From Zygnema cylindricum (taxonomy: Eukaryota; Streptophyta; Zygnematophyceae; Zygnematales; Zygnemataceae): a stretch of 35,107 bases of DNA. The notes under the pieces were generated by a model. The model was not told the DNA's origin and made no database searches. It worked only from the letters and a program-made list of their open reading frames with translations. Where the stretch lies: NCBI GenBank assembly GCA_037447655.1, contig JBBHKE010001615.1, positions 1-35,107 of the forward strand, read 5' to 3'. Positions 10,190 through 19,844 of this stretch are shown piece by piece (position 1 is the first letter of the stretch; every line of letters begins with the position of its first letter). Both the position numbers and the translations under genes were made by a program.

Positions 10190-11737
10190 TAGATTATAGA
10201 TTCAGGTGCCTCTATGCACATGTGTAAGGATAAGCACTTGTTCACTAAGATATTAAAGATTCCCACCGTAGAGATAGAGTACGGGGATGGGAGGATAGTC
10301 ACCACTACTTTTGTAGGATCGGTAGATCTGAAACTGTTAGTAGAAGGAAAGACATCCATAGTAACATTCTGCGATGTATTGTTTATTCCAGAGCTGAACA
10401 AAAACCTCATCTCTACATTTGTATTAGATGATAAGGGTTTTTTTACTAGCACTAGGGAAGGAGTCTTTACTGCTAGTTTTGAGGAGGATCTCTATTTCAT
10501 TGCTGAAAAAGGTAGCCATGGGATGTTTAGGCTGATTTTAAGTAATGAAACAAAGAAACTTTATTATGCTGGTGTTCATGATATTATGATGTGGCATAAG
10601 AGGCTTGGGCATGTGAATCTAGATAAGTTAAGAGAGATGAAAAAAATGGGAGTGGTGGAAGGGATTCAGTTCAGTGAGAGTGATAATATAAGTGATTCTA
10701 GTGGATGTGCTCAAGGTAAAGCACACAGATTACCCTTTCCTAAAACAACCACCTATAAAGGAGAAAAAATTCTTGATCTAGTACATACAGATATTTAGGG
10801 ACCGGCTAAAGTGCCCTCACCGAGGGCCAAGAGATTTATGATGACTATCATTGATGATTGGTCTCGGTATTCCCGGGTGTATTTTTTGAAAAACAAGTCC
10901 GAAACTCAGGATTGTTTTAGACAATATAAAGCATAGAGCGAAAAACTCCATGAAAATTCAATGAAGAGAATAAATAGTGACAATGGTGGAGAGTATACGT
11001 CTAACCAGTTTGAGGATTTTGTGAGGGAGGATGGGGTCCAACACCAAAAGACAGTTCCAGAAAACCCAAAAAAAAATGGAGTAGCTGAAAGGTTAAATAG
11101 AACACTAAGTGATAGTGCTAGAAATATGTTGTTAGATAATAAGATAGGAAAAAGGTTTTGGGCAGAAGAAATGAACTGTGCTAATTACCTCAAAAATAGA
11201 GTTCTTACTTCAGCAGTAAAAGATCAAACACCTTATCAGAGATGGATAGGCAGGAAACCGGACATATCTCACTTAAAGGTTTTCGGCAGTCAAGTATTCA
11301 GTCTAGATACAGATCGGTCTAATTGGAAGCTAGATCCTAAAGGAAAACCAGGATACTTATTAGGATATGATGAGGATGTTAAAGGATATACAGTTTATGA
11401 TCTAAAAAGGGAAGATATAATCTTAGTAAAGCATCTAGTAGTTATGGATGAAGGAAAATCTGTGGATCCCTTCAAATATACAAAGTCAGTAAAAATCATA
11501 TTTGAGTCACAAAATTCCGATGACTTTGAGCTTCCTAACTATCCAAGTTTTAGAGAAGATGACATTCTTGCAGGTACAAATCAGACCGAAAAGGACTCGG
11601 CTGTGGAAACTCCAGTGACAACTCTACCTGAAGCGAAAGAAGTGGTGGAAATTGATTCGAAATCAAGGGATAGGGGAGAAGCCGAGATTGTTTCGAAAGA
11701 ATCCACGAGAACCATTCATTCCGGCCTCATATTTTGA
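10190..11737 (+). pseudogene. Copia protease and integrase relic (composite plus-strand element)
   Basis: Continues the gag frame. In-frame stops at 10190, 10796 and 10934 each replace a conserved Trp (TGG to TAG). The protease active site IIDSGASMHMC is kept. The integrase zinc-binding region is MWHKRLGHVNLDKL...CAQGK. The DDE core shows HTD just before the 10796 stop, INSDNGGEYTS (about 10968) and AERLNRT (about 11082), so all three acidic residues are present. The C-terminal region GYLLGYDEDVKGYTVYDL is typical of copia integrases. Domain order (integrase before RT) defines Ty1/copia. The frame ends at TGA 11735, and several frameshifts follow before the RT resumes. Confidence 0.85.
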
Positions 11738-11779
11738 GGGGGGGAGGAGAAGTAGCAAAAGATTCCAAGAAAAACAGGT

Positions 11780-13175
11780 TAATAACAAGTAACAAAACTA
11801 TCTCATCAAGATGAACCTCAAACTTATAGAGAGGCGATGACTTGTCCAGAAAGAAACCGGTGGAAGGCAGCCATCAATGAGGAGATGGCCTCAATTATGG
11901 CAGCTGATACTTGGGAGCTGGTGGATTGTCCACCTAACCGAAAACCAATCGGTTGTAAGTGGGTTTTCAAATTAACTGAACCCAAATAACACAATCAAGC
12001 GCTAGAAGGCCAGATTAGTGGCAAAGGGATTTACACAAAAGGAAGGAATTGACTACAACGAAAACTTTGTCTTGGTCGTCAGATTTCCCTCAGTCCGCAT
12101 ACTTTCAGTCTGGCAATAGCGGAAGACATGGAAGTGCACAAGATGGACATCAAAACAACCTTTTTTGCATGGAGAATTGGAAGAGGAGATCTTCATGCGA
12201 GAACCCGAAGGGTTTGTGGAGGAAGGAGAGGAGAGCAAGGTATGCCGGCTGATTAAATCTCTTTATGGTTTGAAACTAGCGCCTCGACAGTGGAATAAGA
12301 AGCTTGATGAGTTTCTTACCGGTCTGGGATATATCCGGATCAGCTCAGATCACTCATTCTATGTTTTCGAAGATGGGGAAGGTTTTACATTTATTGCAAT
12401 TTATGTTGATAATTTGCTTGTTTTAAGTAAATCAATGGAAAAAATTAATAAACAGAAAACCGATCTTAAAGGGAGATTTGAAATAAAGGATATGGGGGAA
12501 GCAAAATATATTTTGGGAATTCAAGTAGAAAGAGACCGAAAAAGAAAAATTATAAGGTTGACTGAAAATGAAGCAATAAGGAACATGCTTGAAAAATTTC
12601 AGATGGATAAAACTAATAGTTGTACAACTCCAATGGAGTTGAACAAGGGAAGTGAGGGGAGTGAGGAAGAAGGAGACATAGTCTTAGACGAGGAATTATC
12701 TCCTGAAGAACAGAAGTTCATGCAGACTATTCTTTACAGACAAGTAGTGGGAAGTCTAATCTATTTTATGAATTGTACCCGTCCAGATTTAGGTGCAGCT
12801 GTAGGAGTGTTGAGTAGAAGTCTAAATGCTCCCACTAAGAGGGATTGGGAGGCAGCTAAGAGAGTCCTTAGATATTTGATAGGAACTAGGGATCTTTGGT
12901 TTCATTTGGGTGGGGAGAATACTGACATCACTACTTGGAGTTATGCCAGTTATGGTGATGCTCCGATGAGGAGATGCACTTCTGGATATGTATTATATGT
13001 GGGTGATGGGGCTTGCTGTTGGAGTTGCAAACAACAAAAAATTATTGCTCTGTCCACCATGGAGGCTGAGTATATGGCCTCTTGCTCTGGTGTAAAAGAA
13101 TTAATGTGGGTCAAGTCTTTGCTTGGTGAGCTTGGTCACCTTAAGAGTGGTGTGCAGATTTTTTTTTGTGATAAT
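11780..13175 (+). pseudogene. Copia reverse transcriptase and RNase H relic, N-terminal part
   Basis: Between 11780 and 12165 the RT start is spread over shifted frames ([43 protein letters not shown]). From 12165 to the solo LTR a 340-codon frame is open: HGELEEEIFMREPEGF, KSLYGLKLAPRQW, the active-site box, FEIKDMGEAKYILGIQ, then LIYFMNCTRPDLGAAVGVL and RNase H (TSGYVLYVGDGACCWS, TMEAEYMA). The catalytic YVDD is YVDN (Asn codon 12411-12413), so this RT would be inactive. Another RNase H position is TWSYAS where relatives have TWSDAS. At 13176 the frame is cut by the nested solo LTR and resumes at 13919. Confidence 0.88.
13171..13175. repeat. Left target-site duplication ATAAT of nested solo LTR
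   Basis: ATAAT at 13171-13175 is repeated at 13914-13918, directly flanking 13176-13913. Joining the flanks restores the RNase H reading frame across FCDN and NQA, which confirms a simple 5-bp duplicating insertion. Confidence 0.92.
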
Positions 13176-13913
13176 TGTTGTTTTTAGAAAGCTTTAGTCC
13201 TCTTTATGCCTCAGCTGTGAGAGAGAGCTGTTCAGGACTTAAGCTATTTTTGGTTGAGTTCGGTTCAGTACTTACCGAAATTAGTGTGACAGTGAAGTTG
13301 GGAGTTCACGGTTCACTCACACTTGGGACACGTGTCGTCACTTGGGATAATGCGTGTGTATGTCCTCCGTGGACGTACGGAAATTCGGCAAGACCACTGG
13401 ACTTCGTGAAGTCAATTCTACAGTGCCAAATCCTCAAATCGGACAGCTGACAACCGCCGCCAACAAATAGTGACGAGGCGTGACTAGATCATTATCACTT
13501 TACGTTGTTTGAACTTCCGTGTAAATATTTGTGATAGAATGTTAGATGAACGGCTGGAATGCCTCCGTACAGATTAGTGTAGTTTCGGTGTATAAAAGTA
13601 GGACTTAGTGAATTTGATTTTTAGGAACAAATGATATGAAAACTGTACTCTCAGTTTTATGTAATTTTATTTCTACATATCTCACAGATTTGTGAGCGGA
13701 ATTGATTTAAATTTTGTGTGTGTGTTCCTTTTTATGTTATCTACAGTTTGGAAAATTTTCAGGACGTTTGGAGGGTTTTTCTGAAAGTTATAGTCTGTCA
13801 AAGTTGTTGTTCAGCCCTCGGTATTTGTGGAAGCTTCCTCTCTTGATTTGTTCTACGATGACTACTGCTGCATCTTCTTCATCTTCAGTACCAGCAGTTG
13901 TCTCAAAACAACA
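13176..13913 (+). repeat. Nested solo LTR (738 bp) inside copia RNase H
   Basis: It begins TGTTGTTTT and ends AAAACAACA, a perfect 9-bp terminal inverted repeat with TG/CA ends, and is flanked by the 5-bp duplication ATAAT. It has a TATA-like GTGTATAAAAGTAGG at about 13589-13603 and a G-box in GGACACGTGTCG near 13327, as expected of an LTR promoter on the plus strand. No internal coding region is present, so recombination between LTRs or a solo state is inferred. It does not resemble the copia or gypsy LTRs here. Its parent family is unknown. Confidence 0.88.
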
Positions 13914-13918
13914 ATAAT

Positions 13919-14122
13919 CAGGCAGAAATCGCTATTTCTGCCAATCCTAAACATCATTTTAAAGCCAAACACATGGACATTAGACTCAGCTTTGTTAGAG
14001 AGAAAGTAGAAAACAAAATAATCAGTTTATAGTATCGACCAGGTAGTGAGATGGTATCAGATATGATGACCAAACTTGTGCCTTCCCCTAAGCTAATTTC
14101 TGCAGGGAGAAGTGTGGTCTGA
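13919..14122 (+). pseudogene. C-terminal RNase H remnant of the composite copia
   Basis: After the nested LTR the RNase H frame resumes (QAEIAISANPKHHFKAKHMD, then LSFVREKVENKIISL), has a TAG in place of the Glu codon seen in the related copy, and ends with DMMTKLVPSPKLISAG and TGA at 14120-14122. The 30 bases that follow contain the polypurine tract AAAATAAGGGGAG right before the 3' LTR. Confidence 0.85.
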
Positions 14123-14139
14123 AATTAAAGATTGACTAG

Positions 14140-14152
14140 AAAATAAGGGGAG
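14140..14152 (+). promoter_or_regulatory. Polypurine tract before copia 3' LTR
   Basis: AAAATAAGGGGAG directly precedes the LTR start TGTAG at 14153. Plus-strand DNA synthesis would start here. The same tract in reverse complement precedes the LTRs at 19795 and 23896. Confidence 0.8.
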
Positions 14153-15363
14153 TGTAGAAATTAATGGTCCTTTTAGAGTATTTTCTAGGTCTAAATAGAA
14201 ATATAGAAATGGCCGAGGCATTCTACCTCTAAATTCTCTCTCCAACTCTCAAACTTGTCGCAGTCACAGAGAAGTTGGAGAGGAAGCTAGAGCCATGGCT
14301 ACCTTGGCTATCTAGAGGTTTACGGGATATAAATATTAGTTTATTTACCATTAGGGGTTTATTTACTAAAAGATTATGTGATGCCTCGAGGATTTGATCT
14401 GGTCCCTTCCAGACGGTAAGCTGTCGGTAGCCAGTAGCGTTATCCGTTAAGTCTAGACCTAGTGTTACGTATTATAGGATTTGATATTTAGTTAAACATT
14501 AACACGTAGGATTGTTCATTTAACTGAAACTGTTTACGCGAGACATAGATCCATTAATGTAAAAGTACGGATTACAGTGTGGATTAGAAACCAATAGCGT
14601 GCATTTAATTCTTTAGCAAAACGAATACCGCGTATGTATTTATTACGGCTACGATTAAATGTGAATTTCATTGGACGGCCGGAATTAAACGTCGAGATCG
14701 CGGAAGAGGATTTCGGCGGTTTTTGGTCATTGCCACATCGGATGACACGTGGCGGAATGACATTGGATCGCGGCATCTCCGAGGATTAAGGGAGCGCATC
14801 CGGATATACCACGTGTCGACATTTAGGCCATGTCGTACAATGTTCGTACATAAAGTACACCGGCAGTTGTACTTTAGTGTACGGAAGTGTAATCTGATTG
14901 GCTCCGTACATCAGTAGATAGAGTCTGTGAGAGAGATAGGACTTAGAAAAATTAGGAGATAGGACCCTCTCTTCCAAAGAGCTTGTGTACAAAAGGTCAA
15001 CTTTGACCCTCCATAACTTAATGCTCGGGTGAGCAAATTCAGTGATTCTTTTTGCTGCGGACTCAGGGGAGTCCAAGCTACACAAGGGTGTAGTCGGTCA
15101 GAGTCTTTGCGTGCCAGGGTGGCACTTATTCAGTGGGAAAGTCAAACTGGGGAATATTGTCCAAAACACATATTGAAGCTTTGCATTTTGTGGTGGAACT
15201 GAGCACACAGAAGGTCTTCTCTTCAAAAGGGTGAAGGTATATTGGGGTTCTTATTGTCAAGGGATCATTTATTTGGGTTTATATAAACTTGGAGTTGGCA
15301 CTATCTAGATTAGCTTCTTTTGGATCTGCGAATTCTGTGGGCAATGGAGCCCATAGAATTTCA
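14153..15363 (+). repeat. Copia 3' LTR, type B end
   Basis: The LTR starts TGTAGAAATTAATGG and ends CCCATAGAATTTCA (1211 bp). The first part matches the 5' LTR at 7993, with the same G-boxes (14746, 14810) and GTAC cluster (14835-14909). After about 15130 it switches to a different end containing GGGTTTATATAAACTTGG (TATA-like, near 15280), which matches LTRs at 1-1099 and 29340-30542 instead. Confidence 0.87.
14835..14909 (+). promoter_or_regulatory. GTAC-box cluster in copia 3' LTR
   Basis: Six GTAC cores lie at 14835, 14846, 14855, 14869, 14879 and 14906, at the same spacing as in the 5' LTR although surrounding bases differ. A G-box (14810-14815) lies just upstream. Confidence 0.5.
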
Positions 15364-16516
15364 GAAATCTCACCAGATCCTTCGGAAATACCAGAATTAT
15401 TCAGCACACCAGGATTTACCGTTCAATCGTCATATTTTGACCAGCTATAACTATACTGATTCCTTTATTCAGTATTTCGGATCCACCCTCCATTACGGTG
15501 GATTCTTAGTTTTTTCCCATTTAATGGACACCACTTAGTTTACAACCTCACCTGATCGTTCTCGTTATCTTTGACCTTTTTGCAGGAATTGGTACTTCAC
15601 TTCTTGCTTGCAATCGGAACGGACTTATAACTAATCATTATAATTCTGTAGATATTGACCTTTTGGCTTGACGTGCTCAGTTGCACCACTGTCAAATCTT
15701 GCACAAGCAATATCCTCATCTCTTGCCTCATTCCGATTTTCATGACATGCATTTGGCTTTACCATAGGATATCCATCTAATAGGAAATCACCATTAGTTG
15801 AAGTTGTAACTAATAAATCTCCTTTGGCGGATAGGAATGTCAGGGTATGTCCAAGGTCGGGAAAGGTTTAGGTCTCAGAGATCCACGTACTAAGTTTTTT
15901 TTCTAGGTGGTGCGTCTTATCCACTTCTTCCAAAAATTGAATCGTCCTTTAGGATACATCTTAGAAAATGCCGCAACTTATAATGATCCACGACCCACGG
16001 TCGTCGCGGATTACAAACGTACTGAATCATTGATTGGACCACCGTTAATTATCGATGTGCACGATATGGTTCACTTGCCCACTCGGTTCGTACGAAGTGG
16101 ACTAACCTGGTGGACATGGGCCGTCTTCGAGAGGCCAACCTTGCTGTTCGGCCACCTAATATTTCCATTCAAGATGCACTTCTCCCATTTCATTAGGTCA
16201 AACATGCATTCATACACACTATCCATCTGCTTTTGGTCTTAACATACGTAGTCAGCCACTGCGTGCACTTCCTACACTGGTCGTTTTTCCACACTCTCAT
16301 GCATATTCACAAAACGGACTAGGCATGCTGGAGAATACACATACATGCATCTTAGAAGAACCTACTGCTGCAGAATGAGAACACCTTTTATACTTCATTT
16401 CGAGGACCATTGCCGCTTCGGGACTCACCGAGCAACAACGGTGCACCTTACTTGGTCGTGTCATGGATCCCCAATCACTATCATTTGTCTTGAGCATGGG
16501 TTTTGCAGCCGGTTGA
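15364..16516 (+). pseudogene. C5-cytosine DNA methyltransferase relic, gypsy copy 2
   Basis: This second copy starts where copia type B ends and covers the whole catalytic domain in drifting frames. Motif I is canonical (DLFAGIGTSLLAC, 15573 on). The motif IV region is frameshifted but its DNA still encodes a WECQG-like block near 15830. Then come VVRLIHFF, YILENAATYNDPRPTV (motif VI), ESLIGPPLIIDVHDMVHLPTR (target-recognition side of DNMT3/DRM-like enzymes), a run starting EEPTAAE near 16350, and finally TLLGRVMD, resembling the C-terminal motif X region, before TGA 16514. The order of motifs I, IV, VI and X makes it a C5 methyltransferase. Conservation between two diverged copies shows that the domain belongs to the element family. 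Confidence 0.78.
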
Positions 16517-16546
16517 TACGCATAGAACTATCCGTCTCAACCAACT

Positions 16547-16555
16547 GGGGGGGGG
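16547..16555 (+). other. Run of 9 G after methyltransferase
   Basis: Nine consecutive G lie about 30 bases after the methyltransferase stop. They are followed by CATACACCAT, resembling the sequence after the G run at 7152-7163. Confidence 0.5.
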
Positions 16556-16559
16556 CATA

Positions 16560-16935
16560 CACCATTTAATACACCATTTAAACACACACCATCCATATCC
16601 CCACCTTCTCTCTGGGGTACAACTTTTCAGCTCGTTCTTTTTCCTTCCTCTACCACGTCTGGCATAGATCACACTATTTATGATTTTTCTGTCCCCAGTA
16701 ACATGAGTTGGTCTCTTCCAGAATATGCAGTTGCTAGGTCTTAGGCATCGACACCGGTATCCCCACACTTGACAGCGGCATTTCCGTCTAGAAGTTGACA
16801 TCATGCAGTAAACTGTTTGCATCAGCTCCTAGTGGAGTACGAGGTTGGGCACTCTTTAATAGCAGACGAACAACTGGTATTTGTACAGGCTATGGAAGCC
16901 ATGACCATTAGCACACCCGAATAACCGTCATGGAA
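16560..16935 (+). other. Degenerate spacer between methyltransferase and RT in gypsy copy 2
   Basis: No frame longer than about 110 codons and no recognised motif. It has pyrimidine-rich stretches and several stops in all plus frames. By position it should be the methyltransferase-RT linker of Pol. Confidence 0.4.
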
Positions 16936-17946
16936 ATTCTGAACGAGACTAACAAAAACTGAACACGAACTCTTAAATGGAGTCATAAACCGACATATAG
17001 ACGCGTTTCCTTTCTCCATGAAGGACTTAGGTCGACAAACCTTTTGCAGAATGTCTATCGACCTAGAGGATGACCAACCCATATTCAAACCCAAACATCC
17101 TATATCAAAAACTGAATGGGAATCGGTGGACAAACGATGCAAAGAACTAGAAGAGGCAGGTCTGATTTATAGGTTTGACTCCAACTTCGAGGCTCCTACC
17201 GTGATGCCTCGTAAGAAAGACGCGGAGGGGAATTTTATAGAATGTTGCATGTGCGGGGACTATCGAGAACTAAATTCACGTACAATCTAGGACCTACATC
17301 CAATGCCTTTGGCGGAGGATATTTTTGATCATGTCGGAAAAGCTAAGTATTACAACATCCTATATATGCGACGGTGGTTTAACTAAATCGAAATAGAGAA
17401 AAAGGAATGACACAAGACTACATTTTGGGGAAGTGACGGATGTTGGGATTAGGCAGTTATGCCCTTTGGCATGAAAAATGCACCAGCAATATTCCAGAAA
17501 GTAATGGCCTCACTCTTGGGGGAATGTAAGTTTGCCCATTGCTATATCGACGATTTAATCATCGCTACAGCTATTATAGAAGAACATGTAGTGCATATAG
17601 AGTGGGTGTTGTGGAATTAAAAATGGTAGGAATTAAATGTCATCTTGCCAAATGCACGTTCGAGGCCGAAAGGGTACCTTATCTTGGGCAGTTTTTTTCA
17701 TATGAGGGATTTACTCCGCTAGAAGTCAAAGTGGAAGCAATTAGTAAAATCTCGGCCCTAACGGATTTGACTAGCCTGCGTGAATTCCTGGGTAAGCCAA
17801 TTATTACCGCGTTTGTTCCCAGTTTTAGTAAGCTAGCACCTCCACTAAACGAACCCTTGAAGAAATCAGTTCCGTTCACGTGGGGACCCTCAATGAGTAA
17901 AGGACACACTATCCACTGCTCTCATTTTTCGTCCACCAAATCATAA
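16936..17946 (+). pseudogene. Ty3/gypsy reverse transcriptase relic, copy 2
   Basis: The RT is readable in pieces: KPKHPISKTEWESVDKRCKE...EAGLIYR, the fingers region (TVMPRKKDAEGNF, CGDYRELNSRT), PMPLAEDIFD, the palm A motif, then AVMPFGMKNAPAIFQKVMAS and CYIDDLIIAT (YIDD intact, Asp codons 17549-17554), thumb/connection YLGQFFSYEGFTPLEVKVEAI and LREFLG. In palm motif A the catalytic Asp is Tyr (ILYMRRWF where gypsy RTs have ILDLRxGF-like sequence). Stops occur at 17288, 17385, 17408 and 17448 or nearby, plus a frameshift near 17590. It copies element RNA into DNA. Sequence type and RT-before-integrase order indicate Ty3/gypsy. Confidence 0.85.
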
Positions 17947-17949
17947 ATT

Positions 17950-18557
17950 ACCATTTTGTCTACACACCGACTTTGGTAAGCCGGTATCGCAGCAGTCCTC
18001 ACCTAATGTTAAGTCACAGTTGAGGAATATGTGGTGGCCTACGCTAGTAAAAGCAACAATGAAAAGGAATCAAATTACGGTAGTTACGAGGGAGAATGCC
18101 TTGTTGTGGTTTGGGACGTTGTACATTTCCGACACTATCTCTACGGCAAGCCTTTTACCCTTCTTACTGACCACCAACCATTGTATTGGCTCATGACCAA
18201 TGACAAGCTATTCGGCAAATTAGCCTGTTAGGCTCTTATTTTACAGGAATATGACATGGAAATAATCCATCGACCCGAGCTCCTCAGTTTGAATGCCGAC
18301 GGCCTGTCCAAGAACCCGTTGCCCCACCCCAATGATAACGGTGTCCTACAGGATTTTGATGACGAATCAATTGCCTCCTTATCCGCGGTAGCATATTTGA
18401 TTTACAATTTTGCAGCACGGACAAAATACAAAACCGAACACGATCTATGGCAAGACAGTGCTTTAATTCTTTTTCTATCTACTCAGTCTTTCCAGGCGGG
18501 CACCCCACCAATGGAAGAGGAGCGTGTTCGTAAGAAAGCCCAAAGTTATTTATGGAT
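17950..18557 (+). pseudogene. Ty3/gypsy RNase H relic, copy 2
   Basis: Key blocks are HTDFGKP (first Asp), VVAYASKSNNEKESNYGSYE (Glu in YEGE) and FTLLTDHQPLYWLM (Asp in TDHQ), followed by NADGLSKNPLP, typical of the RNase H to integrase linker. There is a frameshift near 18000 and a TAG near 18229. The gypsy homology with copy 3 (20767 on) stops at about 18557, after SYLWIG, so the integrase of this copy is missing. Confidence 0.83.
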
Positions 18558-18665
18558 AGGTGTTGGATTGGCACGTGAATGCCGGTTCAATACGAGGTAG
18601 AATGTGATACGTCACACTTGAACCCGCCTAAAAGAAATAGGTACGGACCCGCCACGCTCTACATC
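18558..18665. other. Unassigned sequence between gypsy break and tRNA-like gene
   Basis: About 108 bp not shared with the other gypsy copy. It includes GTGATACGTCACAC (near-palindromic, CRE-like TACGTCA). It may be the original flank of the tRNA-like sequence. Confidence 0.35.
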
Positions 18666-18738
18666 GAGCTGGTGGCATAGTGGTTAGTGCGCTGACAGCT
18701 CAAGTTAGAGGTCCCAGGTTCGAGCCCTGGTCGGCACA
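18666..18738 (+). tRNA. tRNA gene or tRNA-derived element, anticodon CTC (Glu-like)
   Basis: A 73-nt cloverleaf can be folded. The acceptor GAGCTGG pairs with TCGGCAC at 6 of 7 positions counting G-T pairs. The D stem is GCAT/GTGC. The anticodon stem CTGAC/GTTAG is fully paired around the 7-nt loop AGCTCAA (anticodon CTC). The T stem is CCAGG/CCTGG with loop TTCGAGC. A box (TGGCATAGTGG) and B box (GGTTCGAGCCC) match the Pol III consensus, and TTTT at 18740-18743 is a terminator. Position 33, almost always T, is G here, which argues for a pseudogene or a SINE head. The copia LTR begins only a few bases after the terminator. Confidence 0.6.
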
Positions 18739-18739
18739 C

Positions 18740-18743
18740 TTTT
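18740..18743 (+). terminator. Pol III T4 terminator after tRNA-like gene
   Basis: TTTT lies two bases after the discriminator base of the cloverleaf at 18666-18738, where a Pol III terminator is expected. Confidence 0.5.
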
Positions 18744-18746
18744 CCC

Positions 18747-19795
18747 TAGAGACTCTGAGACCTCCATAAGTCTTCAGAGTGGACAGCTTCCAAGAAGCCT
18801 CTAGGATAACCCTGACCCCTTTGTGTTTCAGCAAAAATAACTGCCACCCTGGCAGACAACAACTCTGACCAACTTCACTATTGTGAAGGCAAGACTCCCA
18901 TGAGTCGATAGCAAAAAGAATCTCTGAATTTGCTACCCTGAGCAGTAAGTTATAGAGGGTCAAAGTTGACCTTTTGTAAAGAAGCTCTTTAGGAGAGAGG
19001 GTCCTATCTCCTAATTTTTCTAAGTCCTATCTCTCTCACAGACTCTATCTACTGATGTACGGAACTAATCAGATTACAGTTCCGTACACAAAAGTACAGC
19101 TGCCGGTGTACCTTTTGTACAAACAGTGTACGACATGTCCTAAATGTCGACACGTGGTATGTCGCGATTCGCTCCTGTAATCCTCGGAGATGCCGCGATC
19201 CAATGTAACTCTGCCACGTGTCAGCGGATGTGGCGATGACCACAAACCGCCGAAATCCTCTTCCGCGATCTCAGCGTTAATTCCGGCCGTCCGATTAAAT
19301 CCACATTTAATCATAGCCGTAATAAATAGATGCGCGATATTCGTTTCATTAAAGAAATAAATGCGCGGTATTGGTTTTCTTATCCGAACCGTAATCCGTA
19401 CTTTTACATTACTGGAGCTATGTATCCCGTAAACAGTTACACTTAAATAAATTATCCAAACTGATAATGTTTAGTTAATTATCGAACTATATAGTATGTA
19501 ACACTAGTTCTAGGGTTAACAGCTAAGACTACCGGCTACCGGCAGTCTGCCAGCCGGCAAGTACCAGGATCAAATCCTGTGGCCGGCACATACCTTTTAG
19601 TTAAAAACCCCTAACTAATATATATTTCCCGTAAACCTCTGGATAGCCTAGGTAGCCATGGCTCTAGCTCCCTCTCCAATTTCTCAGTGACTGCGACAAG
19701 TTTGAGAGTTGGAGAGAGAAGTTAGAGGTAGACTGCCTCGGCTTCTTTCTATTTAGACCTAGAAAATACTTAATAATGGACCATTAATTTCTACA
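18747..19795 (-). repeat. Copia 3' LTR (copy 3), type A end
   Basis: On the minus strand it starts TGTAGAAATTAATGGTCC (from 19795) and ends GAGGTCTCAGAGTCTCTA near 18747. The end matches the LTR at 7993-9060. A GTAC cluster lies at 19057-19131 and G-boxes near 19153 and 19215. It also carries a tRNA-like T-arm on the plus strand (CAGGATCAAATCCTG, about 19566-19580). Confidence 0.85.
19057..19131 (-). promoter_or_regulatory. GTAC-box cluster in copy-3 LTR
   Basis: GTAC cores lie at 19057, 19084, 19094, 19108, 19117 and 19128, six in 75 bp, with G-boxes on the LTR-upstream side. Confidence 0.5.
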
Positions 19796-19844
19796 CTCCC
19801 CTTATTTTCTAGTCAATCTTTAATTTCAAACCACACTTCTCCCT

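Larger units (their letters stand above)
7993..15363 (+). mobile_element. Composite Ty1/copia element inserted in gypsy methyltransferase
   Basis: A full-length-looking copia runs from LTR 7993-9060 through gag, protease, integrase, RT and RNase H to LTR 14153-15363. Its flanks do not form a target-site duplication (CGGTC on the left, GAAAT on the right). The two LTRs share their 5' parts but have unrelated 3' ends (type A on the left, type B on the right). The interrupted gypsy sequence is duplicated across it (7342-7992 matches 15364-16002). I therefore infer recombination between two separate insertions and not one insertion event. A 738-bp solo LTR is nested inside. Confidence 0.8.

Noticed and set aside
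9065-11737. Programmed stop-codon readthrough in copia gag-pol
   Set aside because: Three of the four in-frame stops replace conserved Trp codons and further frameshifts follow, which indicates decay and not recoding.
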